Below, in pieces: positions 19,091 to 29,177 of a stretch of DNA of 64,000 nt (positions are counted from its first letter, which is position 1; each line of letters opens with the position of its first letter). The stretch comes from Novosphingobium sp. TH158 (GTDB lineage Bacteria > Pseudomonadota > Alphaproteobacteria > Sphingomonadales > Sphingomonadaceae): assembly GCF_002855555.1 (NCBI RefSeq), contig NZ_PKRT01000001.1:1950001-2014000 (forward strand), given 5' to 3'. Under the pieces are notes generated by a model that searched no databases, had not been told where the DNA came from, and saw only the letters and a list, made by a program, of their open reading frames with translations. Position numbers and translations under genes: made by a program.

Positions 19091-22000
19091 ATGGCGACAG
19101 GTTCCCCCACCCGCAAGTCCGCCAATGGCGGGGCAAAGGCCGATCGCCTGCTGCGCGAAGAACTGGCCCGCCGGCTCGCCCGATCAGTCCTGCCCGGCGA
19201 CGGGGATTTCACGGCCGAAGCGCTCGATGCCGCGGCCACCTTCCTGCTCGACGCTGCTGACGACCGCCGCCCCGGCCAGCCCGTGATCGCGATCGAATCG
19301 GTCACCGGAGCGGCCGCGGACCGCTTCATGCGGGTGGCCGTGATCAATGATGACATGCCCTTCCTCGTGGATTCGATCGCAGCCACCGTGACGGCGCAGG
19401 GGCTGGGGATCAACCGGCTGGTCCATCCGGTCCTGGCCGTGCGCCGCGATGCCGAAGGCCACCTCGCGGGACTGCCGGAAGGAGCCGCCGCTGCCGGCGA
19501 AAAGCGCGAATCGATGGTCTATCTCGAGACCGGCCGCGCCGATGCCCGCACCCGCCGCGCCCTGCGCGAATCGATTGCCGATACCCTTGCCGACGTGCGC
19601 GCCGCCGTGGCTGACTGGCCCAAGATGCAAGCCGCCATGGCAGAGGATGCCGATGGCCTTGGCGATGCCGAAGGTGCCGCCCTGCTCCGCTGGCTGAAGG
19701 ATGGCATGCTGACCCAGCTGGGCCACGAAACGCGCCACCGCGACGGCAGCCGCAGCCACTCTTTGGGCATTTGCCGCAAGGGCGCGCTGCCTCTTCTGGG
19801 AGAGCCGAGCTACAAACGCGCCTTCGAATGGTTCGACAAGGCCCGCAAGGGCGCGCGCGTGCCGCTGGTGATCAAGTCCAACCGGATCAGCACGGTGCAC
19901 CGCCACGTGCCGCTCGACCTGTTCATCGTGCCGCTTTACGAACAGGGCAAGGTATCTGCGCTCTCGATCCATGCCGGCGTCTGGACCAGTGCCGCCCTGG
20001 CCGCGGCGCCCACGCAGGTGCCCCGGATGCGCGCGCAGCTTGCCGAGCTCACGGCCCGGTTCGGCTTCGATCCGTCTGGCCATGCCGGCAAGGCGCTGGT
20101 CCATGCCATGACATCGCTGCCGCATGACCTGCTGATCAGCTTCGACGATGCCGACCTCGAACGGGTCTGCACCTCGATGATGAGCCTGATCGATCGGCCG
20201 CGCCCGCGCCTCAGCCTCGTCACCGCGCCGCTTGAACGACACCTGTTCGCCTTCGTCTGGCTGCCCCGCGACGCCATGTCCACGGCCACGCGACTGCAGG
20301 TCCAGTCGATGCTGACCCATGCCGCCGACGGCCCGGTGCTGGACTGGAGCCTTGAGGTCGAAGGGGGCAACCTCGCCCTGCTGCAATTCGTCATCGACAT
20401 CCGCGAGGGTGCCGCAATCCCGGATGAAACCGCACTCGACGCGCAGTTGAAAGCCATGCTGCGCGGCTGGGGCGATGCCGTGGAAGCGGAGCTTGCCCGG
20501 TTCGACGATGCCGGCCGGGCCGCCGCCATTGCCGCGCGCTATGCCGAGGCATTTCCGCTGGCCTATCGCGCCACCCACGGCGCCGCGGAGGCCGCGAACG
20601 ACATCGCCCGCCTGCGCCACCTTGCCGCCGACGAGGGCGAAGCCGCCCCCCGCCGCGGCGTGCGTCTTTATGCCGGCACCGCAGATGCCGCCGGACACCT
20701 GCGGCTGAAGCTTTACCAGCGCAGCGGCGCCATTGCCCTGTCCGATGCCGTGCCGGCGCTGGAGAACTTCGGCTTCCGGGTGATCGAGGACGTGCCGACC
20801 ACCCTGAAGCTGCGTGAAGAGCACCTGGGCGCGATCCACGATTTCCTGCTTGCCCTTCCCGCTGGCCAGGACGCCGCGGAGGTTCTCGCCCATGCACCGG
20901 TAATCGAGGACGCGCTTGCCGCCGTGCTGAATGGCGCGGGCGAGGATGACGGGTTCAACCGGCTGATCGCAGCCCTGCGGCTCTCCGCGCGCGAAGCGAA
21001 CTGGCTGCGCGCCTGGTATCGCTACCTGCGACAGGCGGGGATGAACTTTGGGGTGCCGACCGTGGTCGACGCCCTGCAAAATGCCCCTGCCGTGACGCTG
21101 GCCGTGCTCGACCTGTTCCGCGCGCTCCACGATCCCGCCTTTGCCGGTGACCGCACCGGCACAGCAGACCAGGCGCAGGAGGCCATAAAAACCGGGCTTG
21201 CCGGGGTCTCGGCAATCAACGACGACCGCCTCCTTCGCGCCTATCGCGCGCTGGTTCTGGCGATGCTGCGGACCAACGCCTTTGCTCCGGCAGGCGCTGC
21301 GGCGCTCGCATTCAAGCTTGATTCCGCGCAGGTTCCCGGCCTGCCCAAGCCGCTGCCCTGGCGCGAGATCTTCGTCTATTCGCGCCGGGTGGAGGGCATC
21401 CACCTTCGCGCCGGCCCCGTGGCGCGCGGCGGCCTGCGCTGGTCCGACCGGCGGGATGACTTCCGCACCGAAATCCTCGGCCTGATGAAGGCCCAGCGCG
21501 TCAAGAACGCGGTGATCGTGCCGACCGGCGCGAAGGGTGGCTTCTATCCCAAGCAGTTGCCCAATCCCGCGGTTGACCGCGATGGCTGGCTCGCCGAGGG
21601 CAAGGAGAGCTACAAGCTGTTCATCCGCACCCTGCTGTCGATCACCGACAATATCGTCGGCAGCAAGGTGGTCCATCCCGCTGGCGTGGTGATCCGCGAT
21701 GGCGAGGATCCCTATTTCGTCGTCGCGGCGGACAAGGGCACGGCCACGTTTTCCGACACCGCCAATGCCCTCGCCGAAGAGGCCGACTTCTGGCTGGATG
21801 ATGCCTTCGCCAGCGGCGGCTCCAAGGGCTATGACCACAAGGCCATGGGCATCACCGCACGCGGCGCCTGGCTTTCGGTTCGCCGCCACTTCCTGGAAAT
21901 GGGCGTGGACGTGCAGAGCGAACCGGTGCGCGTCGCCGGCTGCGGCGACATGTCGGGCGATGTCTTCGGCAACGGCATGCTGCTGTCGAAGGCGATCAAG

Positions 22001-23812
22001 CTGGTCGCCGCCTTTGACCACCGCCACATCTTCCTCGATCCCGATCCCGATCCGGCAAGGAGCCACGCCGAGCGTGCGCGCCTGTTCGCACTGCCGCGAT
22101 CGAGCTGGGACGATTACGACAAGACCCTGATCAGCGCGGGCGGCGGCGTCTTCCCGCGCAGCGCCAAGGAAGTGCCGCTATCCGCCCCGGTGCGAGCCAT
22201 GCTTGGCACCGATGCCGAGGTTATGGACCCGGAAAGCCTGATTTCGGCAATCCTGAAAAGCCCGGTGGACCTGCTGTGGTTCGGCGGCATCGGCACTTAT
22301 GTGAAGAGCAGTGCCGAAAACAACGCGACTGTCGGCGATCCGGGCAACGATGCCCTTCGCGTCGATGCCCGGGATATCGGCGCGCGAGTGATCGGCGAGG
22401 GTGCGAACCTGGGCTGCACCCAGGCGGGCCGCATCGAGTTTGCCCTTTCTGGAGGCCGGATCAACACCGACTTCATCGACAATTCCGCTGGCGTCGATTG
22501 CTCCGATAACGAGGTGAACATCAAGATCGCCCTCGCCTCGGCCAAGCGCGCCGGGCGGTTGAACGAGGCCGCGCGCGTCAAGCTGCTGGCCGGCATGACC
22601 GATGCCGTGGCGCACCTGGTGCTAGAGGACAACCGGCTCCAGGCCCTGGGCCTTTCCATCGCTGAAGCCGGTGGGGCTGCGGCGACGGGGTCTTACCTGC
22701 GCCTGATGGAAATGCTTGAGGAGCGCGGCCAGCTTGACCGTCGCACCGAAGGCCTTGCCGACAATGACAGCTACAAGCGCCGTGCGGCAGAGGGCCAGGG
22801 CCTGTCCCGTCCCGAACTTGCCGTGCTGCTGTCCAGCGCCAAGCTTGCCTTGCAGGATTCGCTGGAACATTCGCAACTGCCCGACGATCCGGGGCTCGAC
22901 GCGGAACTGCTTGCCGCCTTCCCCGAGGATATGCGCACCAAGTTCCGCAAGGACATCCTTGGCCACCGGCTGCGTCGCGAGATCATCGCCACCAAGCTGG
23001 CCAACCGCATGGTCAACCGCATCGGCATGATCCACCCCTTCGAACTGGTCGAGGAAGAAGGCGGCGGACTGGCGCAGGTGGCGGCGGCGTTCCTGGTTGC
23101 CGAAAAGCTGTTCGGCATGGATGCCGTCTGGCAGCAGCTGGAAAGCGCCACCATGCCCGAGGGCGCTCGCCTGGTCGCCTTCCGGCGCGCATCCTCCGCG
23201 CTGCGCAGCCATATGGCAGACCTTCTGCGCGCAGGGGTGAGCGACCGTCTGCCCAGCAAGGCCCTTGCAGAACTGGCACCCGGCGTCTCGGCGCTGGATG
23301 CCCAGCTATCGGCGCTGCTGGCCGGCGAGGCGCGCACCGAATCGAGCCGGTTCCTGGCCGACCTGACGGGTGCGGGCGTACCCGGCGGCGAAGCGGCCAT
23401 GGTGGCGCGCCTGCACGATCTTGACGGTTCGGTCGGACTGGCCCGCTTGGCGCGTGACCTTGCCATCGATGCCGGCGAGCTGACCCGCGCATTCTCCGAT
23501 CTTGGCGCGCGCCTCGGTCTCGACTGGGCGCAGCAGGCTGCCAGCCGCCTGCGCCCGAGCGATTCGTGGGAGCGCCTGCTCGTTGCCGGTCTGGCGCGCG
23601 ATTTCCAGCACATGCGGCTCGATTTTCTGCGGCGCCTGTGCACCCGCAAGGGCTGCGATCCGATTGCCGTCGTCGCCACCTGGGCGGCTGACCAGGCCAC
23701 CGCGATCCGCCAGTTCCGCGCGATGGTGACCCGCGCCCAGGCCGCAATTCCCACCGCGCCGGCCATGCTGGCGCAAATTGCGGGACAGGCGAGGAACCTG
23801 CTGGGGCGCTAA
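19091..23812 (+). CDS. gdhB: NAD-specific glutamate dehydrogenase, large (about 180 kDa) class
   Basis: The 1573-residue protein belongs to the very large bacterial NAD-glutamate dehydrogenase class (Bac_GDH), which deaminates glutamate to 2-oxoglutarate and ammonia for catabolism. The N-terminal region of about 700 residues has ACT-like regulatory segments (AVINDDMPFLVDSIAATVT). The catalytic core begins near residue 770 (GPVARGGLRWSDRRDDFRTE) and contains VPTGAKGGFYPKQLP, with the substrate lysines, near residue 810. The NAD-binding part includes VAGCGDMSGDVFGNGML and GEGANLGCTQAGRIEFA. A strong ribosome-binding site (AGGAGAGAGG) precedes the ATG. It is a single gene with its own leader inverted repeat. 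Length and motifs leave little doubt about the family. Confidence 0.95.
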   Translation: MATGSPTRKSANGGAKADRLLREELARRLARSVLPGDGDFTAEALDAAATFLLDAADDRRPGQPVIAIESVTGAAADRFMRVAVINDDMPFLVDSIAATVTAQGLGINRLVHPVLAVRRDAEGHLAGLPEGAAAAGEKRESMVYLETGRADARTRRALRESIADTLADVRAAVADWPKMQAAMAEDADGLGDAEGAALLRWLKDGMLTQLGHETRHRDGSRSHSLGICRKGALPLLGEPSYKRAFEWFDKARKGARVPLVIKSNRISTVHRHVPLDLFIVPLYEQGKVSALSIHAGVWTSAALAAAPTQVPRMRAQLAELTARFGFDPSGHAGKALVHAMTSLPHDLLISFDDADLERVCTSMMSLIDRPRPRLSLVTAPLERHLFAFVWLPRDAMSTATRLQVQSMLTHAADGPVLDWSLEVEGGNLALLQFVIDIREGAAIPDETALDAQLKAMLRGWGDAVEAELARFDDAGRAAAIAARYAEAFPLAYRATHGAAEAANDIARLRHLAADEGEAAPRRGVRLYAGTADAAGHLRLKLYQRSGAIALSDAVPALENFGFRVIEDVPTTLKLREEHLGAIHDFLLALPAGQDAAEVLAHAPVIEDALAAVLNGAGEDDGFNRLIAALRLSAREANWLRAWYRYLRQAGMNFGVPTVVDALQNAPAVTLAVLDLFRALHDPAFAGDRTGTADQAQEAIKTGLAGVSAINDDRLLRAYRALVLAMLRTNAFAPAGAAALAFKLDSAQVPGLPKPLPWREIFVYSRRVEGIHLRAGPVARGGLRWSDRRDDFRTEILGLMKAQRVKNAVIVPTGAKGGFYPKQLPNPAVDRDGWLAEGKESYKLFIRTLLSITDNIVGSKVVHPAGVVIRDGEDPYFVVAADKGTATFSDTANALAEEADFWLDDAFASGGSKGYDHKAMGITARGAWLSVRRHFLEMGVDVQSEPVRVAGCGDMSGDVFGNGMLLSKAIKLVAAFDHRHIFLDPDPDPARSHAERARLFALPRSSWDDYDKTLISAGGGVFPRSAKEVPLSAPVRAMLGTDAEVMDPESLISAILKSPVDLLWFGGIGTYVKSSAENNATVGDPGNDALRVDARDIGARVIGEGANLGCTQAGRIEFALSGGRINTDFIDNSAGVDCSDNEVNIKIALASAKRAGRLNEAARVKLLAGMTDAVAHLVLEDNRLQALGLSIAEAGGAAATGSYLRLMEMLEERGQLDRRTEGLADNDSYKRRAAEGQGLSRPELAVLLSSAKLALQDSLEHSQLPDDPGLDAELLAAFPEDMRTKFRKDILGHRLRREIIATKLANRMVNRIGMIHPFELVEEEGGGLAQVAAAFLVAEKLFGMDAVWQQLESATMPEGARLVAFRRASSALRSHMADLLRAGVSDRLPSKALAELAPGVSALDAQLSALLAGEARTESSRFLADLTGAGVPGGEAAMVARLHDLDGSVGLARLARDLAIDAGELTRAFSDLGARLGLDWAQQAASRLRPSDSWERLLVAGLARDFQHMRLDFLRRLCTRKGCDPIAVVATWAADQATAIRQFRAMVTRAQAAIPTAPAMLAQIAGQARNLLGR

Positions 23813-23818
23813 CGCGCC

Positions 23819-25138
23819 TCAGGCCGCCGTTTCGGTTTCGGGCGCCTCGATCCGGCTGGCGAGCAGCTTGTCGATCTTGCGCCCGTCCATGTCGACAATC
23901 TCGATCCGCCAGCCCTGGTCGGTGAAGTACTCACCTTCATGCGGCAAGTGCTTGAGCAGCGAGAGCACCCAGCCCGCGGCGGTGGCAAAATCGCGATCCT
24001 CACTGATCTCGATGTCGAGCAGCGAGGCCAGCGAATCAACCGGCAACGAACCGGCAAGCAGCATCGAGCCATCCTCGCGCATGACAACCATGGGTTCGTC
24101 GCCCTCGTCCTGGTGGCTGGCGAAGTTGCCGACGATGGCATCGAGCAGGTCGGCAGGCGTAACCACGCCTTCAAGATGCCCGTATTCGTCATGCACCATG
24201 GCCATCGACACGCCGGATTGTTGCAGCATCCGCAGTGCGTCCATGGCGTCCAGCTGGTCCGGCACGATTTCCGCCTTCTTCATCAGGCGGCCGATCTGCA
24301 CGCGCTTTCCGGCAAGCAGCACGCGCTGCACGTCCTTCACCTTAACCACGCCGCAGACGTTATCGGGCGCGCCATCGACAACCGGCCACAGCGAATGCGG
24401 CGAGGATTTGAGCAGGGCGCGGATATCGTCCTCGCTGGCGCGACGGTCGATCGCGTCGATCTCGTTGCGCGGGGTCATCAGCTCGCGCACCGGGCGATCG
24501 GCCAGCCGCATGATCCCCGTCATGATCTGGCGCTCTTCCTCCTCGATCACGCCCGAGCGCGTCGCCTCTGCGAAGATCATGTGGATCTCTTCGGCCGTAA
24601 CCTCGCTTTCGCCCGAACGGGTTACGCCCAGCAGGCGAAGCAGCAGGCCAGAACTGCGATCGAGCAGCCAGACCAACGGCGCGGTGATCCGCGCCACCAG
24701 CGCCATCGGCAGGGCGGCCAGCGTGGCGATCCCTTCGGCATGGCGCAGCGCGACCTGCTTGGGCACCAGCTCGCCGATCACGAGGCTGAGATAGGTTGTC
24801 ATGGCGATGACGACCGCGAAACCGGCATCATCGGCAAAACGCACTGGAACGCCCCAGGCGGCGAGCCGCTCGCCTGTCGGCCCTCCAAGGCTCGCCCCCG
24901 AATAGGCACCCGCAATGATGCCGACGAGCGTGATGCCGATCTGCACGGTTGAAAGGAACTTGCCGGGATCGGCCGCCAGCGCCAGCGCGCAAACTGCACC
25001 CTTGCTGCCGCGTTCGGCCGCCACCTTCAGCCGCGCCGGTCGCGCCGAAACGATGGCCAGTTCACTCATCGAGAACAGCCCGTTGAGCACGATCAGCGCA
25101 AGGATGACGGCTACATCTGACCAGGGAAATGGTGTCAC
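23819..25138 (-). CDS. CNNM/CorC family membrane protein (DUF21, paired CBS, CorC_HlyC domains)
   Basis: About 439 residues. The N-terminal DUF21 membrane domain has three or four helices (VAVILALIVLNGLFSMSELA and following), with EVTAEEIHMIF after it. Two CBS domains follow (RELMTPRNEIDAIDRRAS; VKDVQRVLLAG to VTPADLLDAI), and a C-terminal CorC_HlyC domain (ATAAGWVLSLLKHLPHEGE). Relatives are linked to magnesium/cobalt homeostasis; the older name hemolysin is misleading. The frame is open to 25216, but the GTG at 25138 gives the family N-terminus and avoids overlap with cysQ. It ends 6 bases from the convergent dehydrogenase gene and follows cysQ after 13 bases, so the two are likely co-transcribed. 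Confidence 0.9.
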   Translation of the reverse strand: MTPFPWSDVAVILALIVLNGLFSMSELAIVSARPARLKVAAERGSKGAVCALALAADPGKFLSTVQIGITLVGIIAGAYSGASLGGPTGERLAAWGVPVRFADDAGFAVVIAMTTYLSLVIGELVPKQVALRHAEGIATLAALPMALVARITAPLVWLLDRSSGLLLRLLGVTRSGESEVTAEEIHMIFAEATRSGVIEEEERQIMTGIMRLADRPVRELMTPRNEIDAIDRRASEDDIRALLKSSPHSLWPVVDGAPDNVCGVVKVKDVQRVLLAGKRVQIGRLMKKAEIVPDQLDAMDALRMLQQSGVSMAMVHDEYGHLEGVVTPADLLDAIVGNFASHQDEGDEPMVVMREDGSMLLAGSLPVDSLASLLDIEISEDRDFATAAGWVLSLLKHLPHEGEYFTDQGWRIEIVDMDGRKIDKLLASRIEAPETETAA

Positions 25139-25151
25139 GACACTTCGTCTA

Positions 25152-25943
25152 TCAGGGATTGTCCTGTGCCGCCAGTTGCTCTGCCCGGTCGGCAAGGCGT
25201 TGGACGGCGGCAGCATGTATTGCGGGGGCCGTCACCAGCACCCCGAAAGCGCGCGGATCGCGCTTGTTGTAGTTCAGCGGCTGGCCGAAGGCATCGGTGA
25301 CAGCCGCCCCCGCCTCGCGCGCGATCAGGGCTGCGGCGGCAATGTCCCACTCCCAGCCCCAGCGCAGGGTAGCGAGCAGGTCTGCCTCGTCCGCCGCAAC
25401 CATGGCGATGCGCAGGGCGATCGAATTGGGCTTGTCGACCAGTGTCAGGTCACGATCCACCCTGGCAAGGTGATCGGCAGGAACACGCGCCCCCGGCAGG
25501 TCCTGCCGCGTACTGCCAGACAGGCACTCGCCATTGCGCCACGAGCCCTGCCCCGCCTCGCCGTGCCAGAACTCGCCGCGTGCCGGGGCATGGAGCATGC
25601 CGAACAGTGGTCGCCCGGCGCTGACGAGCGCCACCGATACTGCCCAGCCGGTCCGGCCGCGGATGAAATCGCGTGTGCCGTCGATGGGATCGACCAGCCA
25701 GATGAGCCCGCCATCGAGCCGCGCCGGGGCATCGGCGGTTTCCTCCGAAAGCCAGCCGGCGGCCGGCAGCAGTGCCCCCAATTCGCGCTTCAGGAAGGTG
25801 TCGACGGCAATATCCGCAGCAGACACGGGGCTGCCCGGCGTCTTCTCCCAGACCTCGGGCGCGTGCCCACCACCCGGCCACATGTCGAAGGCCATGCGAC
25901 CGGCCTCACGCACGATCGATTCGAGACGTTCCCGGTCGATCAT
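25152..25943 (-). CDS. cysQ: 3'(2'),5'-bisphosphate nucleotidase, CysQ-like
   Basis: A 263-residue member of the inositol-monophosphatase superfamily. The metal-binding motifs are present: WLSEETAD (Glu) and [13 protein letters not shown] (DPIDGT), with [16 protein letters not shown] near the C-terminus. CysQ hydrolyses 3'-phosphoadenosine 5'-phosphate, a toxic by-product of sulfate assimilation, to AMP. The [15 protein letters not shown] sequence fits CysQ better than SuhB, but inositol-phosphate phosphatase remains an alternative. The ATG at 25943 follows a GAAGGG ribosome-binding site. It is divergent from sucC and upstream of the CNNM gene. Confidence 0.85.
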   Translation of the reverse strand: MIDRERLESIVREAGRMAFDMWPGGGHAPEVWEKTPGSPVSAADIAVDTFLKRELGALLPAAGWLSEETADAPARLDGGLIWLVDPIDGTRDFIRGRTGWAVSVALVSAGRPLFGMLHAPARGEFWHGEAGQGSWRNGECLSGSTRQDLPGARVPADHLARVDRDLTLVDKPNSIALRIAMVAADEADLLATLRWGWEWDIAAAALIAREAGAAVTDAFGQPLNYNKRDPRAFGVLVTAPAIHAAAVQRLADRAEQLAAQDNP

Positions 25944-26106
25944 CGGCCCTTCGCTCGCACGATTTCCGGCTTTGTTAAGAATGACTCGCAACTGGCGTTC
26001 ATATTTCCACCCTGAGCCCGGTTCAGGCCCTTTTCAAGCCTGCATAACCGCCCTATGCGGCGGCGCACAAATCCTCTGTCCTCCCCAATTTCGGAAAGAG
26101 CGCCCG

Positions 26107-27303
26107 ATGAACATCCACGAATACCAGGCCAAGGAACTGCTGGCGAAATTCGGCATCGCCATCCCCAAGGGCATTGCGGCGCTCAGCGTCGAGGAAGCGG
26201 TTGCCGCCGCAAAGCAGCTGCCCGGACCGCTCTATGTGGTCAAGAGCCAGATCCACGCCGGCGGCCGCGGCAAGGGCAAGTTCAAGGAACTGCCGGCCGA
26301 AGCCAAGGGCGGTGTCCGCCTCGCCAAGTCGATCGAGGAAGTCGAAGCCCACGCCAAGGACATGCTCGGCAACACGCTGGTCACCATCCAGACGGGCGAT
26401 GCCGGCAAGCAGGTGAACCGCCTCTACATCACTGACGGCGTCGACATCGGCAAGGAATACTACCTGTCGATGCTCGTCGATCGCGCCACCGGCCGCGTCG
26501 CCATGATCGCCTCCACCGAAGGCGGCATGAGCATCGAGGACGTTGCCCACGAAACGCCCGAGAAGATCACCACGATCACTATCGATCCAGCCCAGGGCTT
26601 CATGCCTCACCACGGCCGCGCACTGGCGTTCGGCCTTAAGCTGAAGGGCGATCTCAACAAGCAGGCCCAGGTTCTCGGCAAGCAGCTTTACGACGCCTTC
26701 ATGGCGCTCGACTGCTCGATGATCGAAATCAACCCGCTGGCGGAATCGAATGGCCAGCTGCTGGTGCTCGACACCAAGATGAGCTTCGATTCGAACGCGC
26801 TCTACCGCCATCCCGACGTCTTCGCCCTGCGCGACGAGACCGAGGAAGACCCGGCCGAGATCGAAGCGTCGAAGTACGACCTCGCCTACATCAAGCTCGA
26901 TGGCGACATCGGCTGCATGGTCAACGGCGCGGGCCTTGCCATGGCGACGATGGACATCATCAAGCTGAACGGCATGTTCCCGGCGAACTTCCTTGACGTG
27001 GGCGGCGGCGCCACCACCGAAAAGGTCACCGCTGCGTTCAAGATCATCCTGGCCGATCCGGCGGTGAAGGGCATCCTGGTCAACATCTTCGGTGGCATCA
27101 TGAAGTGCGACACGATCGCCGAAGGCATCGTCACCGCAGCCAAGGAAGTGAACCTCTCGGTGCCGCTCGTCGTCCGCCTCGAAGGCACCAACGTCGATCT
27201 CGGCAAGCAGATCCTCGAAGGTTCGGGCCTGCCGATCGTTTCGGCCAGCGACCTGGGCGATGCTGCCCGCAAGATCGTTGCCGAAGTGAAGAAGGCCGCC
27301 TGA
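26107..27303 (+). CDS. sucC: succinyl-CoA synthetase beta subunit (ADP-forming)
   Basis: A 398-residue subunit with an ATP-grasp domain ([35 protein letters not shown]) and a C-terminal CoA-ligase domain ([33 protein letters not shown]). With SucD it interconverts succinyl-CoA and succinate with substrate-level phosphorylation in the TCA cycle. The start is fixed by the conserved N-terminus and a GAAAGAG ribosome-binding site; upstream in-frame sequence to 25534 is antisense to cysQ. sucD, normally the next gene, is absent and the electron-transfer flavoprotein genes follow instead. Confidence 0.97.
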   Translation: MNIHEYQAKELLAKFGIAIPKGIAALSVEEAVAAAKQLPGPLYVVKSQIHAGGRGKGKFKELPAEAKGGVRLAKSIEEVEAHAKDMLGNTLVTIQTGDAGKQVNRLYITDGVDIGKEYYLSMLVDRATGRVAMIASTEGGMSIEDVAHETPEKITTITIDPAQGFMPHHGRALAFGLKLKGDLNKQAQVLGKQLYDAFMALDCSMIEINPLAESNGQLLVLDTKMSFDSNALYRHPDVFALRDETEEDPAEIEASKYDLAYIKLDGDIGCMVNGAGLAMATMDIIKLNGMFPANFLDVGGGATTEKVTAAFKIILADPAVKGILVNIFGGIMKCDTIAEGIVTAAKEVNLSVPLVVRLEGTNVDLGKQILEGSGLPIVSASDLGDAARKIVAEVKKAA

Positions 27304-27313
27304 CACCGCATCG

Positions 27314-27339
27314 CCCCGGTGCACATCGTGGCACCGGGG
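27314..27339 (+). terminator. hairpin after sucC, possible terminator
   Basis: CCCCGGTGC (27314-27322) pairs exactly with GCACCGGGG (27331-27339) over an 8-base loop, 11 bases after the sucC stop. There is no T-run, so intrinsic termination is not certain. It could act as a 3'-stabilising hairpin or with Rho. Confidence 0.5.
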
Positions 27340-27388
27340 ATGACGGGGGCTTGACCTCGTTCGCAACTGCGGCAAAGGCGAATCGCAG

Positions 27389-27410
27389 AATTTAATCGAG
27401 CGACTAAATT
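27389..27410. promoter_or_regulatory. 22-base palindrome upstream of etfB, candidate operator
   Basis: Left half AATTTAATCG (27389-27398), centre AG, right half CGACTAAATT (27401-27410). The halves are reverse complements at nine of ten positions. The site ends 25 bases before the etfB ATG and just before the GAGGAAGG ribosome-binding site, so it would overlap the promoter or the start of transcription. It is AT-rich within a GC-rich region. Size and symmetry suit a dimeric repressor such as a TetR-family protein. The regulator is not in the window. Confidence 0.6.
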
Positions 27411-27435
27411 CTCCCATCGAGGAAGGACCAAGCGC

Positions 27436-28182
27436 ATGAAGATCCTTGTCCCGGTTAAGCGGGTGATCGACTACAACGTGAAGCCGCGCGTCAAGGCGGA
27501 CGGCACGGGTGTGGACCTGGCCAACGTCAAGATGAGCATGAACCCCTTCGACGAAATCGCCGTCGAGGAAGCCATCCGCCTGAAGGAAAAGGGCGTGGCG
27601 ACAGAGATCGTCGCCGTTTCCGTCGGACCGGCCAAGGCGCAGGAAACGCTGCGTACCGCTCTCGCCATGGGCGCCGACCGCGCGATCCTGGTGCAGACCG
27701 ATGACGAGGTAGAGCCGCTCGCAGTTGCCAAGATCCTCAAGGCCATTGCCGAGGAAGAAGCCCCGGGCCTGATCGTGCTGGGCAAGCAGGCCATCGACGA
27801 TGACTGCAACCAGACCGGCCAGATGCTCGCCGCTCTGATGGGTCGTCCGCAGGGCACCTTCGCTTCCGCGGTTGCCGTGGAAGGCGACAGCGTCACCGTG
27901 ACGCGCGAAGTCGATGGCGGCCTCGAAACCGTGAAGCTGGCCATGCCGGCGATCGTCACCACCGACCTGCGCCTGAACGAGCCGCGTTATGCTTCGCTGC
28001 CCAACATCATGAAGGCCAAGTCCAAGCCGCTCGCAACCAAGGCCCCGGCAGACTACGGCGTTGAAACCGCGCCGCGCCTCAAGACCCTGAAGGTCTCGGA
28101 GCCGCCGGTCCGCCAGGCCGGCATCAAGGTGGCCGACGTGGACGCCCTCGTCGCCAAGCTCAAGGAACTGGGAGTCGCCTAA
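27436..28182 (+). CDS. etfB: electron transfer flavoprotein beta subunit
   Basis: The 248-residue subunit begins [19 protein letters not shown] and contains [17 protein letters not shown] and [20 protein letters not shown], the AMP-binding loop of EtfB. With EtfA and FAD it accepts electrons from acyl-CoA and other dehydrogenases and passes them to ETF-ubiquinone oxidoreductase. A GAGGAAGG ribosome-binding site precedes the start. It is separated from sucC by a hairpin and a candidate operator, so it probably has its own promoter. Its stop overlaps the etfA start (TAATG). Confidence 0.97.
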   Translation: MKILVPVKRVIDYNVKPRVKADGTGVDLANVKMSMNPFDEIAVEEAIRLKEKGVATEIVAVSVGPAKAQETLRTALAMGADRAILVQTDDEVEPLAVAKILKAIAEEEAPGLIVLGKQAIDDDCNQTGQMLAALMGRPQGTFASAVAVEGDSVTVTREVDGGLETVKLAMPAIVTTDLRLNEPRYASLPNIMKAKSKPLATKAPADYGVETAPRLKTLKVSEPPVRQAGIKVADVDALVAKLKELGVA

Positions 28183-29114
28183 TGGCCAACGTTCTCGTAC
28201 TCGTCGAACACGACAACGGTAGCGTCAAGGACGCGACCCTCGCCGCCGTCACCGCTGCCGCGCAGCTGGGTGAAGTCACCGCCCTTGTCGCCGGTTCGGC
28301 CTGCGACGGCGCCGCTGCTGCCGCCGCGCAGATCGCCGGCGTCGCCAAGGTGCTCAAGGCCGATGACGCTGCCTATGCCAACGCGCTGGCTGAGAACGTC
28401 GCGCCGCTGGCTGCCGGCCTGATGGCGAACTTCGACGCCTTCGTCGCGCCCGCCACGTCGAACGGCAAGAACATTGCCCCGCGTGTCGCCGCGCTGCTCG
28501 ATGTCATGCAGATCAGCGACATCCTCTCGGTCGAAGGCCCCAAGACCTTCACCCGCCCGACCTATGCCGGCAATGCCATCGCCACGGTCGAATCGAGCGA
28601 TGCCAAGCTGGTGATCACCGTGCGCGGCACCGCCTTCGCCAAGGCTCCAGCAACCGGCGGATCGGCTGCGGTCGAAGCCGTTTCGGGTTCGGGCGATGCC
28701 GGCCTCTCCAGCTTCGTCGGTGCTGAAATCGCCAAGAGCGAGCGCCCCGAACTGACCAGCGCCAAGATCATCGTCTCGGGCGGTCGCGCGCTGAAGGACG
28801 GGCCGACGTTCGAAGCCACGATCTTCCCGCTCGCCGACAAGCTCGGCGCTGCTGTCGGCGCATCGCGCGCCGCGGTCGATGCGGGTTATGTGCCGAACGA
28901 TTACCAGGTTGGCCAGACCGGCAAGATCGTCGCGCCGGAAGTCTACATCGCAGTCGGCATCTCGGGTGCGATCCAGCACCTCGCCGGCATGAAGGACTCC
29001 AAGACCATCGTCGCCATCAACAAGGACGAGGATGCGCCGATCTTCCAGGTCGCCGATATCGGCCTCGTGGCAGACCTGTTCAGCGCCGTGCCGGAACTGA
29101 CCGGCAAGCTCTGA
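28182..29114 (+). CDS. etfA: electron transfer flavoprotein alpha subunit
   Basis: The 310-residue subunit begins [20 protein letters not shown]. The C-terminal FAD-binding domain is complete: [29 protein letters not shown] with the FAD-contacting arginine, and [12 protein letters not shown]. It forms a heterodimer with EtfB for electron transfer from beta-oxidation and amino-acid dehydrogenases. The one-base overlap TAATG with etfB indicates translational coupling for equimolar production. A strong terminator follows 24 bases after the stop. Confidence 0.97.
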   Translation: MANVLVLVEHDNGSVKDATLAAVTAAAQLGEVTALVAGSACDGAAAAAAQIAGVAKVLKADDAAYANALAENVAPLAAGLMANFDAFVAPATSNGKNIAPRVAALLDVMQISDILSVEGPKTFTRPTYAGNAIATVESSDAKLVITVRGTAFAKAPATGGSAAVEAVSGSGDAGLSSFVGAEIAKSERPELTSAKIIVSGGRALKDGPTFEATIFPLADKLGAAVGASRAAVDAGYVPNDYQVGQTGKIVAPEVYIAVGISGAIQHLAGMKDSKTIVAINKDEDAPIFQVADIGLVADLFSAVPELTGKL

Positions 29115-29137
29115 ACCTGCCGGACGCAGCAAACACC

Positions 29138-29168
29138 AAAGCCCCGGGGGGAAACCTCCGGGGCTTTT
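29138..29168 (+). terminator. intrinsic terminator of the etfBA operon
   Basis: AAAGCCCCGG (29138-29147) pairs with CCGGGGCTTT (29158-29167) around a short purine-rich loop, followed by a T-run ending at 29168. The A-run on the left means it may also act on the convergent acyltransferase transcript, whose stop is at 29178. Confidence 0.8.
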
Positions 29169-29177
29169 GCTTTGCCC

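Noticed and set aside
19184..22066. 960-codon open frame on the minus strand
   Set aside because: It is wholly antisense to the well-supported glutamate dehydrogenase gene. The translation is rich in His, Gly, Arg and Gln without domain motifs, as expected from GC-rich third-position bias.
26053..27417. 454-codon open frame on the minus strand
   Set aside because: Antisense to sucC and spanning its upstream and downstream gaps.
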